Positions 1 to 17,506 of a DNA stretch of 64,000 bases are shown here, piece by piece; position 1 is the stretch's first letter; every line of letters starts with the position of its first letter. A model generated the notes under the pieces. It ran no database searches and was not told where the DNA came from. It saw nothing but the letters and a program-made list of their open reading frames with translations. Both the position numbers and the translations under genes were made by a program. The DNA is from Acorus gramineus (Eukaryota; Streptophyta; Magnoliopsida; Acorales; Acoraceae), in assembly GCA_030737835.1 (NCBI GenBank), contig CM060853.1:13614000-13677999 (forward strand). The letters run 5' to 3'.

Positions 1-1264
1 TTATAGTAAATTATAAACAATTTTCATTTAAAAAAGAACATTAAAAATGAACAATGTCTGAATAGAGATGAGAAGGGAAGACCAGAAAATAAAAACATAA
101 AGAGAAAAGACAAAACACAAAAGATCGACACGATGAGGTGTATGACCAAAAGTTTAACTATGTTAATAGATTAAAACATTCATTCACGTTTTTATATATG
201 TATATATAAAATATCATCTAACACTATCATACACCTTCATACCATGTTATGTTTATCATATCTCACACACATTCTATGTTTAATTTACAAGTGAACCAAA
301 CAACAAAAGAAATAATTTTATGTTTTTCTATGATAATAATAAAACGTAAATTATTATCTTTGGCATGACTATGAAACACGCATAACTCAACATTAATCCC
401 CATGCAGCACTAATAATATTAAACTTGCGTTGATTTTGTTTAAGATAATGAAACTTCTACTCGTTTTTTACTTGAATGAATCAGGCAACTCTACATTTAT
501 CAATTCAAGCGGGTCTATTTAGAGTCCGGATCCAGTCAGACTTCAATCGAACTGCACAGTTTATGAATTGAACTGCACAATCAATTGTTGGTACAAGTGT
601 CACTCTCTTATTGGATATTGATGATATGACTAAAATCATGTTTGACTAGATCCAATAGAAGAGTGATACATGTACTCAATAATTAATTGTGCAGTTTAAT
701 TCTTATATTTTACTTCATATGTTGTATTATACGAATCGATATTCGATATTGATGGTACTAATCAAATTCAAGTTTGATATGATACATACTCTTTTATTTA
801 TCATTTATATAATCCTCTTCGTTTTTAGTGCAGGATTAAAAAAAAAAAAAAAGAGTGAGATATAAAGTGTGTTACTTTTAACCTAATGTGGCACACAGAA
901 CCATGCATGGGTGAATGCAGCTGTGACAATGTGAGTAGAGAGAGAGGGATGATGGGTGGGTTTGTTTGTTAGTGAAAGATGTTCTTCCCCTGAATAGAAT
1001 TAGTACTGTCAGTGGGACAGTGAGTGTCTGAGGACAGATATGTACGCATGCGGATGTCCACTCCTAACATCCAATCAACACATGCAATTAATTGCAAAAT
1101 ACTTGTCACTTTGGATGAAGTGTGGAGTCATCTTTGATATTGAATCATGTAGGGCAATGCACAACATATGTTCACTTATTCACACGTGCCACTTCATACA
1201 TGCAAATCATATAGATTTGGATTTGGTTTCATTTCATTTTTGTTTTTGTGTTTTTTTTTTTCAG
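1..1264. other. AT-rich non-coding DNA, probably bHLH-gene intron or flank
   Basis: No exon of a recognisable family is visible here on either strand. It should contain the upstream exons of the bHLH68-like gene if that gene is whole, but no basic/helix-loop-helix coding stretch is seen. It therefore reads as a long intron or as DNA that replaced the 5' exons. It includes a hairpin repeat near 571-697 (listed separately) and a poly-A run near 840. Confidence 0.5.
571..697. repeat. Hairpin (foldback) repeat of about 127 bp
   Basis: The left arm begins AACTGCACAA and contains CACTCTCTTATTGGAT. The right arm carries the reverse complement, ATCCAATAGAAGAGTG, and ends TTGTGCAGTT. Arms of roughly 45 bp flank a short loop. 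The preceding sequence (about 510-570), with GGATCC and ATCGAACTGCACAG, is echoed near 41090-41250 and more weakly near 26850-26980, so this looks like a dispersed MITE-like family. Family assignment is not possible by eye. Confidence 0.5.
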
Positions 1265-2050
1265 GCACAAAGAGAGAGGAACTGTTGTATTTTCCCTGAA
1301 GATACTGGTCAGGTAATGCTGTAATTTATTAATTATTGGATCCATGTACCACCTTTCAAAAGTAAATTTAACTAATAATTTGAGTGTTTTTAATTAATAA
1401 TAACCATATATTATATAACTGTTGGAAACCAAAGTCTCATAAGCTTTACAGCCTTTAAAATAAATCATTCAAACCATATTATTTATGTTTGTGTTTTGCT
1501 GATTCTGCTTTTCGCATGAACCAATTCAACCAAAACATGTTTTTAAACATCTCATATGGTCACAAAATGTTAAAAAACAATTTTGATTTATGAAAAATAA
1601 AAAATTAATTTTTTAGGAATTTACTAAAAATATACATTTTAAAAAAAATTAATTTCAAAACCAGTTTTAAGTGAAAGAACTCATTTTCAGAGAGGTTCCA
1701 AACACAACTCAAGTAAGGATTCATTGCACATATGAAAAACTGATTAAGCCTTGGTTTTTTCAATTTTGTTATCTTGTAGTTGTTGAATGAGGTTTGCATG
1801 AAGAGGAGGGGAGCATCTGATGAGCAGGTATCAACACTGATTTCTTAACCTATGATGGACCATTTTGAATTTAAAAAAAAAATTGTATTCTTAATATGAA
1901 ATTATGATTAATTAGGGTGACGAGGCGGGGCAGAGACAGGACTTGAAGAGCAGAGGGCTTTGCCTTGTACCATTATCGTTTACGATCCATGTCGAGAGTG
2001 ATAACGGGGCGGACTATTGGTCCCCGGCCATCGGAGGCGGTTTTCGATGA
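1265..2050 (+). CDS. bHLH68-like transcription factor, C-terminal exons only
   Basis: Three short exons join in phase: 1265-1312, 1780-1827 and 1916-2050, with AG acceptors and GT donors. The 76 codons read [16 protein letters not shown], then [16 protein letters not shown], then a tail with [23 protein letters not shown] and the terminal GGGFR. This matches what I recall of the conserved C-terminus of the plant bHLH68/bHLH110/bHLH133 group of nuclear regulators, where a GERNC-FPED-GQ segment precedes SRGLCLVP. The basic/helix-loop-helix domain is encoded upstream in that family and is not visible between 1 and 1264. The gene therefore has either a long intron reaching beyond the window or has lost its 5' exons. 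DNA binding cannot be judged from this part. Confidence 0.72.
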
Positions 2051-4312
2051 ATAAATACGAGTTTTGTGGACAGCGAGGGGGGACTTCCATTAAGCACACT
2101 TAATTAACTGAGATTAATTATACCATCATGAGCAGTCAATCTGTTTTAAGGTCCAAGGCTGATTGCTCATGATGCTATATGCACACTCACTATCTTTATT
2201 TCATTATATACTTTGGACTATAGGAGTGCTTTTGGAAGATTAAGGGCTTATTATCATAGTCACTCTCCCAAACTTTATGCCTTGCTTTGATTGACTCTCT
2301 AAGAAGGCTATATTGATTGTATATGCAATTCTGGTTTTATTTATTAGCTTTTATTTGACCATGTATTTGGCTCGTTTGTTGAGGATAGATTTCTTATCCA
2401 TTCTCATAGAGTTACCAATGTTTAATAAAAATTTTAGGCACTCCCAACTTTAATTAAAAAAATTCTGGTTTATTTATCAGTATGATCATATTTATCCATT
2501 ACATTTTCTTTGGTTTTCTATTATAATGATAGGAATAATTTCATGTAAAGTCATCCTATACATTTATACAGAGTTGTTATAGCAACATACACTCATTCTG
2601 TTTTGCAGCACTTTCTACAGCCTAGAAATGATTCCTCAACTGTTTATATATTGTATTATTGCAGCTTACACTTCACTATCGTTGTGTATGAAAATTAAAT
2701 TTTTTTCACTTTTTCAAAGAAAAAAAGTATATTAATGTATCCCAACGTATACTTCATATTTTATAAAACATGTAATTTAATAGGTGACTCTATTTGAATC
2801 TCTCTAAATTGTAAGTAAGTCATCCTGTAAATAAACTCTTTCACATTTTGATAACTTAATGTACAACCTCTCTCGTATATTCAAACAATGAGCACGCCAC
2901 TCTCCCACCAAAATCTCTCTCCCCCACCTGTTCATCTCCCCTACTAAACCCTCGCCGACGGTCATCTCCATCACCGCTTGGGCAGGGGTGGAAGTTGGAT
3001 CTGTGAAAGAGGGCTCAAATCAAGAATGTCGTAAAGTAAGGGACAAAAAATAAGTGAGAAACATGAGGAACACATTGATACGTGCTCGACAAATTAGTAA
3101 TCATGGATTGATTGCTTGTTTGCTTGATTCAAGGTATATTGAAGATGATGATCTGTTTGAGGTTCTTAAAGATGGAGGAGGTGTACACCATTTTCTCCCT
3201 TTTTGAAGGTGCCGTCGAAACGTGGAAGATCATGAGGTTGGCTTTCCGTATCTGGGTGGTAAGCTTCAATATCACCCAGAGGACACAACTGGAGATGGAG
3301 GTGGTGGGAGTGATCGGTAGAGTGAGACAGAGTGTAATTCAGAGCAAGGAGAGTCTGAAAGAGAATGAGAAAATAATATGGGGGCTTTCTTATTATAAAT
3401 ATCTAAATAGATCTTTAATAACAAAATTTATTTAAGAGATCTTTACATACAATTTAAAACAGTTTAAATAGAACCCCTCTAATTCAACGGACAAATATAT
3501 TTTTTAAAAACAATCGATGAGACGTCGGATGGGGCTACATGATTGGAATATCATTTTTCATTCTAGTTTTTTTTTATTTGGAGCAGGGTATCTTGTTGTA
3601 TGTTGGATTGGATCTGGGTCTGCATAAATGGGCTTTGGGCACTGGGCCACTCGAAACGCAATGTAACATGGGCCTTATAAGGCAAATCTTATGAGTGGAT
3701 CTGACTGTGAGTCTGTTTTGTAATCACGTTTGCAGCTAAAAACCGATTCTCCACCCTCCTATAAATTGCCATAATAGCACTATCATAATATATAGAAAAT
3801 ATTTCTTTCATTTTTTCAAATAAAAAATGCATTAATGTATTGCCGTTTACACTCATTCATAACATTATAATTAATGGTGAGTGTTTTGATGTTTTTATAA
3901 AAAATAATAAATGCAATCTAATCAGATATATAATATTTTTTTTTTATGAAAGATGTAATTATTTTGCTAATTAAATATATATTTTAATAAAAATATAAAG
4001 TATATATTTTAAAAAATAAAATGTTATTATTTATAAAAATAAATATATATTTCAATACAGTGAGAGTGTAAGAGATAAATGAGATACATGTAACACAGTA
4101 TTCATACGCGCCAAATGGTGTAATAGTATGACAACTATATTTATTTATTTAAAAATGAATGAATGCCGGTGTCACCACGTTGCGTGGGCAAAGTCATTAC
4201 GCGCCAAACGGTGTCTGAACCTCCGCCCGCCACTTGTCCTCCCTTCCCTTCCAACATCTGATTATACAAACTCTCTCTCCATCTCAATTTAGGGTTTCCA
4301 GAGCTTCCACCG
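2051..4312. other. Intergenic DNA between bHLH68-like gene and VTE1
   Basis: No supported gene. About 2200-2470 resembles the tail of a non-LTR retrotransposon, ending TTTAATAAAA...CACTCCCAACTTT and an A-rich run; a similar tail occurs near 32740-32800. Two similar direct segments lie near 2690-2770 and 3790-3870. A 107-codon open frame at 3112-3435 has no recognisable homology or codon signature. The last 150 bases before 4313 are CT-rich and probably hold the VTE1 promoter and 5' leader. Confidence 0.45.
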
Positions 4313-10080
<5,768 letters not shown>

Positions 10081-10827
10081 TTGTCCCTTTTTAAAAGGTT
10101 CCATCTTTAAACACCAAGCTGTTTCCGGGCAAATACTAAGTAAACTCTCCATGTCTTGTTTAGTGCAATCACTTTTTTAGGGAAAACTTTCATATGAGTC
10201 AACGTTAGTAGATACTGATGTGAAAATTTTCACTTTTTAGGGTGTTCTTGAAATCTTTGCCTCTCCAGCTTCAGAGGTGGGGTGGATCAGCTGAGACCGA
10301 GGCGATGATTCAGTGAGATTGTGACAACTCCAGTTGCATTTGCAGAGCGAAAACACTCGAAACGGTTGTTCTTTATCACCGTTGGGAGTTGATGTACATT
10401 CATAGTTTTAGTGTGGGGATTGAAAAATGCTTTTGCATCTGATTCAGAATGATTGGACTCAGATTCCTCTTTTCCCACCAGAAAATTCATTCTAAAGTTT
10501 TTCGTCAATGTCTTCAAATCTCTTTTCTTTAAACTGTTGATGGTAAATGGGAGACCCCAATTTTAATAGGTAAAGCTCCCATCGAGCAACGCATTGGCTG
10601 TAAATATTTTCATATCAGTACGTATTGGTATATATCCTGTTATTAATAGATGGGGTTTTTTGGAAACCTTTCCCCTTGTACATCCTTATTTCTAAAGGAC
10701 TCAAATCCCTTCTCGTTGAATGTTACATTCAGGCTCATTTACAGCCCCAGATGTAGTATGCACTTGTGACTTACTAACATGATGTAAATCTAATTTGCAA
10801 GCTCTATTTAGATAATTTGATTTTTCT

Positions 10828-10859
<32 letters not shown>

Positions 10860-11059
10860 ACTGATACATACTCGGGTCTAATTTCAGTCAGGTCTGAATT
10901 TAGTCATGTACATCACACAAACAATTGTTGCTCACTGGATTGACTCTTTTATCGGTTGCAGTCAAATCCATTCTCTTACAAAATGAATGCAAAAGGAGAA
11001 AAAAAATATCACACATTATCTCTCCCAATCATTCGTTTCTTCTCAAAGCATAGCTCAGA
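10081..11059. other. Intergenic DNA with (TA)n tract
   Basis: It holds the VTE1 3' flank and the upstream flank of the nucleosidase pseudogene. No gene is supported. A perfect (AT)n microsatellite lies at about 10831-10859. Confidence 0.5.
10831..10859. repeat. (AT)n microsatellite
   Basis: About fourteen uninterrupted AT dinucleotides. Confidence 0.9.
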
Positions 11060-13869
11060 ATGGGAGGTGTTACAGCATTTGGGATTCTCATCCTTCCCTT
11101 GCTGACACTGATCATCATCCAAAGCACAACAGAAGGAGCAACCCCTGCAGACCCTACAGAGGGAGATCAACCTGAGAAACAGCGACGGCCCTTACATAGG
11201 AGTTGTGATAACCAAACCTGTTCGAGATGAACCCACTCCTTCACTCTCCGAGTTCCCCTACATAGACTTTGGTGGTACCAAAATGAAAAACCCACCTTCT
11301 TTAGATGATCCCATATTTGGTGTGTTTGATGGGTTGGTGTTTATTTTGGATGTTTTATCTTGTTAGGGAGGAGGTTTCGGTTTGGGACTATTGAGGGGAA
11401 GAAGGTGATACTGGTCATGACTGGATTGGGCATGGTGAGTTTTCCCTTCTTTTTTATCTTTGGATTCAATGCATTGGTTTGTTTTTCTTGACAAGCTAAA
11501 GTGTTTGTTGAATTGTTTGAATGAGTGGGTTTTGATGTCTCACTTTATTTAGTTGTTTGGGTATCCATTTTTCTTGTGAAGAATATCTTTTTTGGGTTTG
11601 ATCATGTAAATGGGATTCTATTTGGAGAGTGCAATCTCCCCTTGTTTGTTACTTGTTCGCGTGTTGTTGTGTCAGTTCTTCGTCCAGTACGATTAGAGAA
11701 AGTGACTTGTAGTTGATGGAGACCCTGATCAGTGGATGAGGTGGGGGACATAAAAAGAGAGAGCAAATTCTTTGAAGACTAGATATTTAAAAATAATAAG
11801 ACTTCCATGTCTCCATTTTTTATCACTTTACATAGCCATTTATAATTAGTTTATTGATGAATTTTTATGCACCTGCATATGTAGAATGTTTTTTACAAGA
11901 GTGCATCGATCAAATTGCAAATATGGTTGATTTTATTTCTCTTATCACAATGTACCATATTTTTTAGAATGAAAACACATTGTAAGTAATGAGTACAGTT
12001 TGTTTGTGAGGATTGTTTCACATAGTGCCTTTGTTTACATTCAATTAGCCTTTCAAAGGGTAGAAGCAGATGTACAGAAACAGATCAAAGGTACATGTTT
12101 TGGACTCCTTGTTTCAGATAAATGCAGGTATAGCCACACAGATGTTGTTAGACCTGTTCAACCTGGAGGGAATTGTGCACTATGGAACAGCAGGCAATGC
12201 TAACCCATCTCTGAACATAGGAGATGTTACCATCCCTCAATTTTGGGCTCACACTGCTCTTTGGAACTGGCAGGTTCTCATCTTCTGCATGGGCATTGAT
12301 ACAATCGGTCATTCCTATAGTCATTAGTTATTCTTGCAGTCCTAAATGAGTATATGTAATCTGTAATAAGTCATTCTTTAAATGCAAAAAAGTATGCCTG
12401 CAATCCATTCTAGTATGTAGATTTTTTTTTTTTTTTTTGGTGAAAATCTGTACTTCATTAGACAAGTAAATCCTTCAAAGAAAATCAAAGCTTGTTCCAA
12501 CTGCAAAAGTGACTTGAGTGTAACATTTTCCATTTTACATTGATATGTACATCTTCATAGTCTATTGTGTTTCTCATGGCTCCTTCTTAAAATGGGTTGC
12601 AGAGATATGGAGATGGACCTGAGGACCAGCTCTCACTTGAGGCTGATGGGGACTACACTAGGGAGATTGGGTACCTAAACTTCTCAAACTACAGCACTGA
12701 TGCCAAACTCAGGAACCATGATGGGAACTTGTTGAACAGTGTGTGGTATCAACCAGAGGAGGTCTTCAGTCAGTGGAACCCCAGAGGAGAGGGATCATGC
12801 CTTCTGGGTCCCTGTTGACAGCCATTATTTTGAACTCTCCAAGAATATTGAGGTGGGTAACTTTTAAAAAAGCACACACAAATAGATCATATGGAAGCAT
12901 ATCTTTTGGTCACACAATATCTTCGATGGAAAATGAATGAGGGGTGAAGAAATCAGAATCCAAGGGAAAAAATGATGAAAATGAATTCTTTGATGGGGAT
13001 TTCATGCCTGTGATGAAAAGTGAGAAAATGATTCAATCACTTTCTGATATTCACTCAAAGGAGGAGGTGATAATAATCTACTTCTCTTCTATTGTGACAA
13101 AAGAGTGAAGAAAATTGAAAGATAATTTTTTTCTCATTTTGGTTGTCTTTAACATCAGTTTATTTTCCTCTCATTTTCTTTGGTTTAATGTATGCACAAA
13201 TTCACCTTTAACATGCACCAATTCATCTTTAATCTTTTGTGTTTGTTTTTATCGTAATGTCATTATAATGTTAGATGGATGAACATGAAGTAAACTATAT
13301 CCATCTTCTTCTTGAGTTGATACACTCATTTATTTTTGTAGTCACTTTTATATGAAAATGTCTAAATATATGCTTCACTATGTTTGATGTATACTCTAAT
13401 ATATGAAAAAAATTTAAAAAAATATATGCATATGATTGCAAAAAAGATTTATCATAATATTTTTCTTTACTATCTTATCAAGGTATAATTGTTGCAGTTT
13501 ATGTGTGGTAGAATAATCCTATTTTTTTCCTTATCCACCTTAAATGCTATTCCATTCAGGGTCTCAACCTGGAGAGCTGCTTGAATTCAACCACCTGCCT
13601 GAAACCACCTCCTCCGAGGGTGGTGACCGTCCACCGGGGCACCTCAGCGAGCATCTTCCTCAGCAATGCCGCCTACCGACGCTTCCTACCCGAGAAGTTC
13701 AGAGTGAGAGCCCGTTCGACATGGAGACCGCTTCCAACAACGCATTCCCTTCATAGCGATGCACGCGCTCTCCAACCACCCTGCCGGGTCGCCTGAGTCC
13801 GTCGATGCCGCCACGTTCTTGCCGTTCTCGGCCGCCAACGCCTTCCGGGTGGTCGCCCGAATTCATTAA
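11060..13869 (+). pseudogene. Bark storage protein/nucleosidase-like pseudogene
   Basis: Same five-exon layout as the intact paralogue at 17507-21249: 11060-11271, 11367-11434, 12118-12273, 12603-12852 and 13560-13869. Recognisable blocks are RRFRFGTIEGKKVILVMTGLG, a GTAGNANPSLNIGDVTIP block, RYGDGPEDQLSLEADGDYTR and GLNLESCLNSTTC. Exon 1 begins with a hydrophobic signal-like segment in one frame, but the mature part (INLRNSDGPYIGVVIT) is in the +1 frame. Exon 4 shifts frame between the EEVFSQ block and the HAFWVPVDSHYFELS block. Exon 5 has a shift before FDMETA and another after it, and lacks the AAVALVCLQQG-like segment of the paralogue. With at least three or four shifts plus a deletion, it should not make a full protein unless the assembly contains indel errors. 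The family are PNP/UDP-phosphorylase-fold proteins, some used as vegetative storage proteins. Confidence 0.85.
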
Positions 13870-14810
13870 CCTATTGGGGTCTGTTAAGGTGGTTGATGTC
13901 TCAGTAAGTCACTAAAGTCTGATGAATTATTTGGATTTTTCCACCTGCAATGGACAGGAATTGATCTTGGGTCACCAAGCATGGGAGCCCGGTGTCCCTA
14001 CCGCCACGCCAACAACGTGTGCGGGGACTTATTCGGGGACATTTGAAACTAGTTTTGTATGGCTCTATTTGAGCACTGTCGAATCGGATGCACCCTATTC
14101 ATATCCACACATTACAGATATTCGAATATTGAAATAATCTATATAGATTTTGAATGGATACAAATATTTGGATACCATGTTATGATAAAAATAAAAGTAT
14201 GCCCATTCTTTGAATATGTTTTTTGTCAAAGAAAAATCCAAATAATCCTTGATAAATTGCATGAAATTTATATAACTTCTTGATTTGTCTTAAAGTCCAT
14301 ATAATCTTTATATGTAAATCTAAATAGTTCCGTGATTTAAATTTTTATTGACAGATTAAAATTATCTTGTGAATATTATATTTAGTACTATGAGTGAAAA
14401 CCTAATATATCAAAAAAACACTAAAATGTGTTAAAATGTAAAAAAATTATCTGTAATGGTGGTTTTACATCTCTGGATAGGGTTTTATAATATATTTAAA
14501 AGGATAAAATCGTTATATATACAGTTTTTTATATTTTTAACAAACTGTAAAAGGTTTTTGATATACTTTGTTTATAGTCATGGTTAATTAATAAAATGAA
14601 ATATTAGCATAATATTCATCATCTATCAACCAAAGTTTAATCAAGGGGATTATTTGGTGTTTTCAAGGGTTAGGAAAAGCCATGTATTTATATGAATTTT
14701 AGGCAGTTTACAGGGGGTTATTTGAATTTTTCCCTTTTTATTTTTATTTTATTTTATTAAACATACTTATTTCAAGTATATACTTAAAATAATTTAAATC
14801 TTTTAAATTT
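12824..14810. repeat. Segmental duplication, copy A
   Basis: From the last 29 bases of exon 4 of the pseudogene through intron 4, exon 5, the 3' flank and a MITE, this stretch is repeated nearly base for base at 15011-17080. Landmarks are ATTATTTTGAACTCTCC at the left and GGACATTTGAAACTAGTTTT in the middle. Copy A keeps exon 5 of the pseudogene, and its MITE has no insertion. Confidence 0.88.
14231..14734. mobile_element. Mutator-like MITE, family M, copy 1
   Basis: About 500 bp. The left end reads GAAAAATCCAAATAATCC and the right end reads GGGTTATTTGAATTTTTCCC, its near reverse complement. The interior shares ATGTGTTAAAA, AGGGTTTTATAATATAT and TGATATACTTTG blocks with the four other copies in this window. 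Confidence 0.65.
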
Positions 14811-15010
14811 CGACGAGAGTCAAGCTTCAATTAAGTTTTTTATAATACAAATGAGTCGAGTTTGACACAAAATAAAGCTCGATCGAGGTCTTAAGCCTAA
14901 CTGAGCTTTAAAAATTGTTCAAGCTCGCTCATTTGTCTAATTAAACGAGCTTCAACGAGCTCAAACCAAATCGAACCTGAGTCTTCGTTTACCTACCCGA
15001 ATTAAAATAC
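14811..15010. mobile_element. Fragment of a hAT-carrying MITE at the duplication junction
   Basis: This 200-bp stretch matches the right part of the hAT element at 16333-16690 (CAAGCTTCAATTAAG, GCTCGATCGAGG, GTTTACC-like end), followed by ATTAAAATAC from the MITE interior. It joins directly to the start of copy B at 15011. It is a leftover between the two duplicated segments. Confidence 0.7.
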
Positions 15011-16108
15011 ATTATTTTGAACTCTCCAAGAATATTGAGGTGGGTAACTTTTAAAAAAGCACACACAAATAGATCATATGGAAGCATATCTTTTGGTCAC
15101 ACAATATCTTCGATGGAAAATGAATGAGGGGTGAAGAAATCAGAAACCAAGGGAAAAAATGATGAAAATGAATTCTTTGATGGGGATTTCATGCCTGTGA
15201 TGAAAAGTGAGAAAATGATTCAATCACTTTCTGACATTCACTCAAAGGAGGAGGTGATAATAATCTACTTCTCTTCTATTGTGACAAAAGAGTGAAGAAA
15301 ATTGAAAGATAATTTTTTTCTCATTTTGGTTGTCTTGAACATCAGTTTATTTTCCTCTCATTTTCTTTGGTTTAATGTATGCACAAATTCACCTTTAACA
15401 TGCACCAATTCATCTTTAATCTTTTGTGTTTGTTTTTATCGTAATGTCATTATAATGTTACATGGATGAACATGAAGTAAACTATATCCATCTTCTTCTT
15501 GAGTTGATACACTCATTTATTTTTGTAGTCACTTTTATATGAAAATGTCTAAATATATACTTCACTATATTTGATGTATACTCTAATATATGAAAAAAAT
15601 TAAAAAATATATATGCATATGCATTCAATTCATGCAAATATATGTTTCATTTTTTTAATGAAAGAATATACTTGTGTAAAAATGATTGCAAAAAAGATTG
15701 ATCATAATATTTTTCTTCACTATCTTATCAAGGTATAACTGTTGCAGTTTATGTGGTAGAATAAGCATATTCTTTCCTCATCCACCTTATATGCTATTCC
15801 ATGCAGGTTTTTCCACCTGCAATGGACAGGAATTGATCCTGGGTCAGCCATGCCAGAGCCCGGTGTCCCCACCGCCACGCCAACAACGTGTGCGGGGACT
15901 TATTCGGGGACATTTGAAACTAGTTTTGTATGGCTCTGTTTGAGCACTGTCGGATTGGATGCACCTTATCCATATCCACACCTCACTGATATTCGAATAT
16001 AAAATAATTTATATAGATTTTGAATGGATACAAATATTCGGATACAATGTTATGATAAAAATAAAAGTATACGCATTTAATTCATTTTAATATGTTTTTT
16101 TTGTTAAA

Positions 16109-17003
16109 GAAAAATCCAAATTATCCTTGATAAATTGCTTGAAATCTATATAATCCCTTGACTTTTCATAAAATCTATATAATCTCCTGAAAACATATAT
16201 ATAAATTCAAATAGTTTCCTGATTTAAATTTTCGTTGACAGATTAAAATTATCCTATGAACATTATTTCTAGTTAACCTGATTGAAAACATAATATACAA
16301 AAAAAAAAAAACCCTCTAAAATGTGTTAAAATTAGGGGTGGTGAATGAGTCGAACTTTGACATGTTCAAGAGCTCACGAGTCTATCATTCTTTTTCATTT
16401 TAGAGTTTTTAGGGGTTGAAAATAAAATTTTAGCCTAAATGAGCCAAATTCATGAGTCTAAATGAGCATAACTTTGTATTGATTTCATGTTCTAATTTTA
16501 CAAAAGAGTTGAGTGAAGCTTCAATTAAGTTTTTTATAATACAAATGAGTCGAGTTTGAAGCTCGATCGAGGTCTCGAGCCTAACTGAGCTTTAAAAATG
16601 GTTCAAGCTCGCTCATTTGTCTAATTAAACGAGCCTCAACGAGCTCAAACCAAATCGAACCTGAGCCGCTTGGTTCGTTTACCAGCCCTAGTTAAAATAC
16701 AAAAAAAATTCTCTATAAAGATGATTTTACCCCTCTGGATAGGGTTTTATAATATATTTGAGGGGTAAAATCGTCATATACACAATTTTCTGTATTTTTA
16801 ACAAATTGTAAATTTTTTTTGATATATTGTATTTTTAGTCATGGTTGACAAAATGAAATATTAGTATAATATTCTTCATTTATCAACGAAAGTTTAATTA
16901 AGGGGATTATTTAGATCTATATAGGTGTTTTCAAGGGGTTAGGAAAAGCCATGTATTTATATGAATTTTAGGCCGTTTACATGTGGTTATTTGAATTTTT
17001 TCC
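16109..17003. mobile_element. Mutator-like MITE, family M, copy 2 (interrupted)
   Basis: Same ends and interior as copy 1. It is split by a hAT element at 16333-16690, so the MITE itself is about 530 bp. Confidence 0.65.
16333..16690. mobile_element. Non-autonomous hAT element, 358 bp, nested in MITE
   Basis: The ends are TAGGGGTGGTGAA and, reverse-complemented, TAGGGCTGGTAAACGAA. It is flanked by a perfect 8-bp target duplication GTTAAAAT at 16325-16332 and 16691-16698. Eight-base duplications and TAGGG-type ends are typical of hAT elements. It has no coding capacity. The empty site is preserved in the paralogous MITE at 14231-14734. Confidence 0.85.
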
Positions 17004-17203
17004 TTTTTATTTTATTTTATTAAACATACTTATTTCAAGTATATACTTAAAATAATTTAAATCTTTTAAATTTCGACAAGAAATTCGTTAGGTGCCCCTT
17101 TGGGCCGGGTAAAAATTTGTTGGGCTGAGCCCGAGCCCATGAGAAGCTTTGTGTAACCATTGGTTTGCTTATTCTCACAGCGAGTGACCCACATTAACCT
17201 AAA

Positions 17204-17453
17204 CACGTGGTAATGAATTGTTTTTTTAATGTTATAAAAAATTAATATTTAACCTTCCAATGAAGAAAAACCACCAAAGTCTAATGTTGACCATTGAAAG
17301 GGCGTGTTTTCTTTTGTGTACAAAATTAAATCACATATTTTGATTGAATGATAACAACCTTTGGAAAGGTCTTTTAATACCAATAACAATACCAAAGATT
17401 CTGATTTTTTCCTAATATTTAGTTATTCCATAATCAAAGTCTTTATAAGGGAG

Positions 17454-17481
<28 letters not shown>
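17204..17481 (+). promoter_or_regulatory. Probable promoter of the bark storage protein-like gene
   Basis: A G-box core CACGTG lies at 17204-17209, a TATA-type box (TTTATAAGG) at 17442-17450, and a (CT)n tract at 17454-17481 that would fall in the 5' leader just before the ATG at 17507. The placement is typical of plant promoters. Whether the G-box acts is inference. Confidence 0.55.
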
Positions 17482-17485
<4 letters not shown>

Positions 17486-17506
17486 GAAATTTTTTGCTTG
17501 TGAGAG

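Larger units (their letters stand above)
15011..17080. repeat. Segmental duplication, copy B (exon 5 missing)
   Basis: A near-identical repeat of 12824-14810, beginning inside exon 4 (15011-15039 are coding-derived) and carrying intron 4 to the splice acceptor near 15806. There the 13560-13937 equivalent, with exon 5 and about 70 bases more, is absent. The sequence passes straight to TTTTTCCACCTGCAATGGACAGG, as found after exon 5 in copy A. It also has about 60 extra bases near 15625-15685. It encodes no protein. Confidence 0.88.

Noticed and set aside
3112-3435. 107-codon plus-strand open frame
   Set aside because: No domain recognised and no exon context; kept only as a note in the intergenic entry.
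12603-12818. Functional short protein from exon 4 of the upstream nucleosidase copy
   Set aside because: The frame stops only because of a shift. The remaining family sequence continues in another frame, so this is decay and not a small gene.
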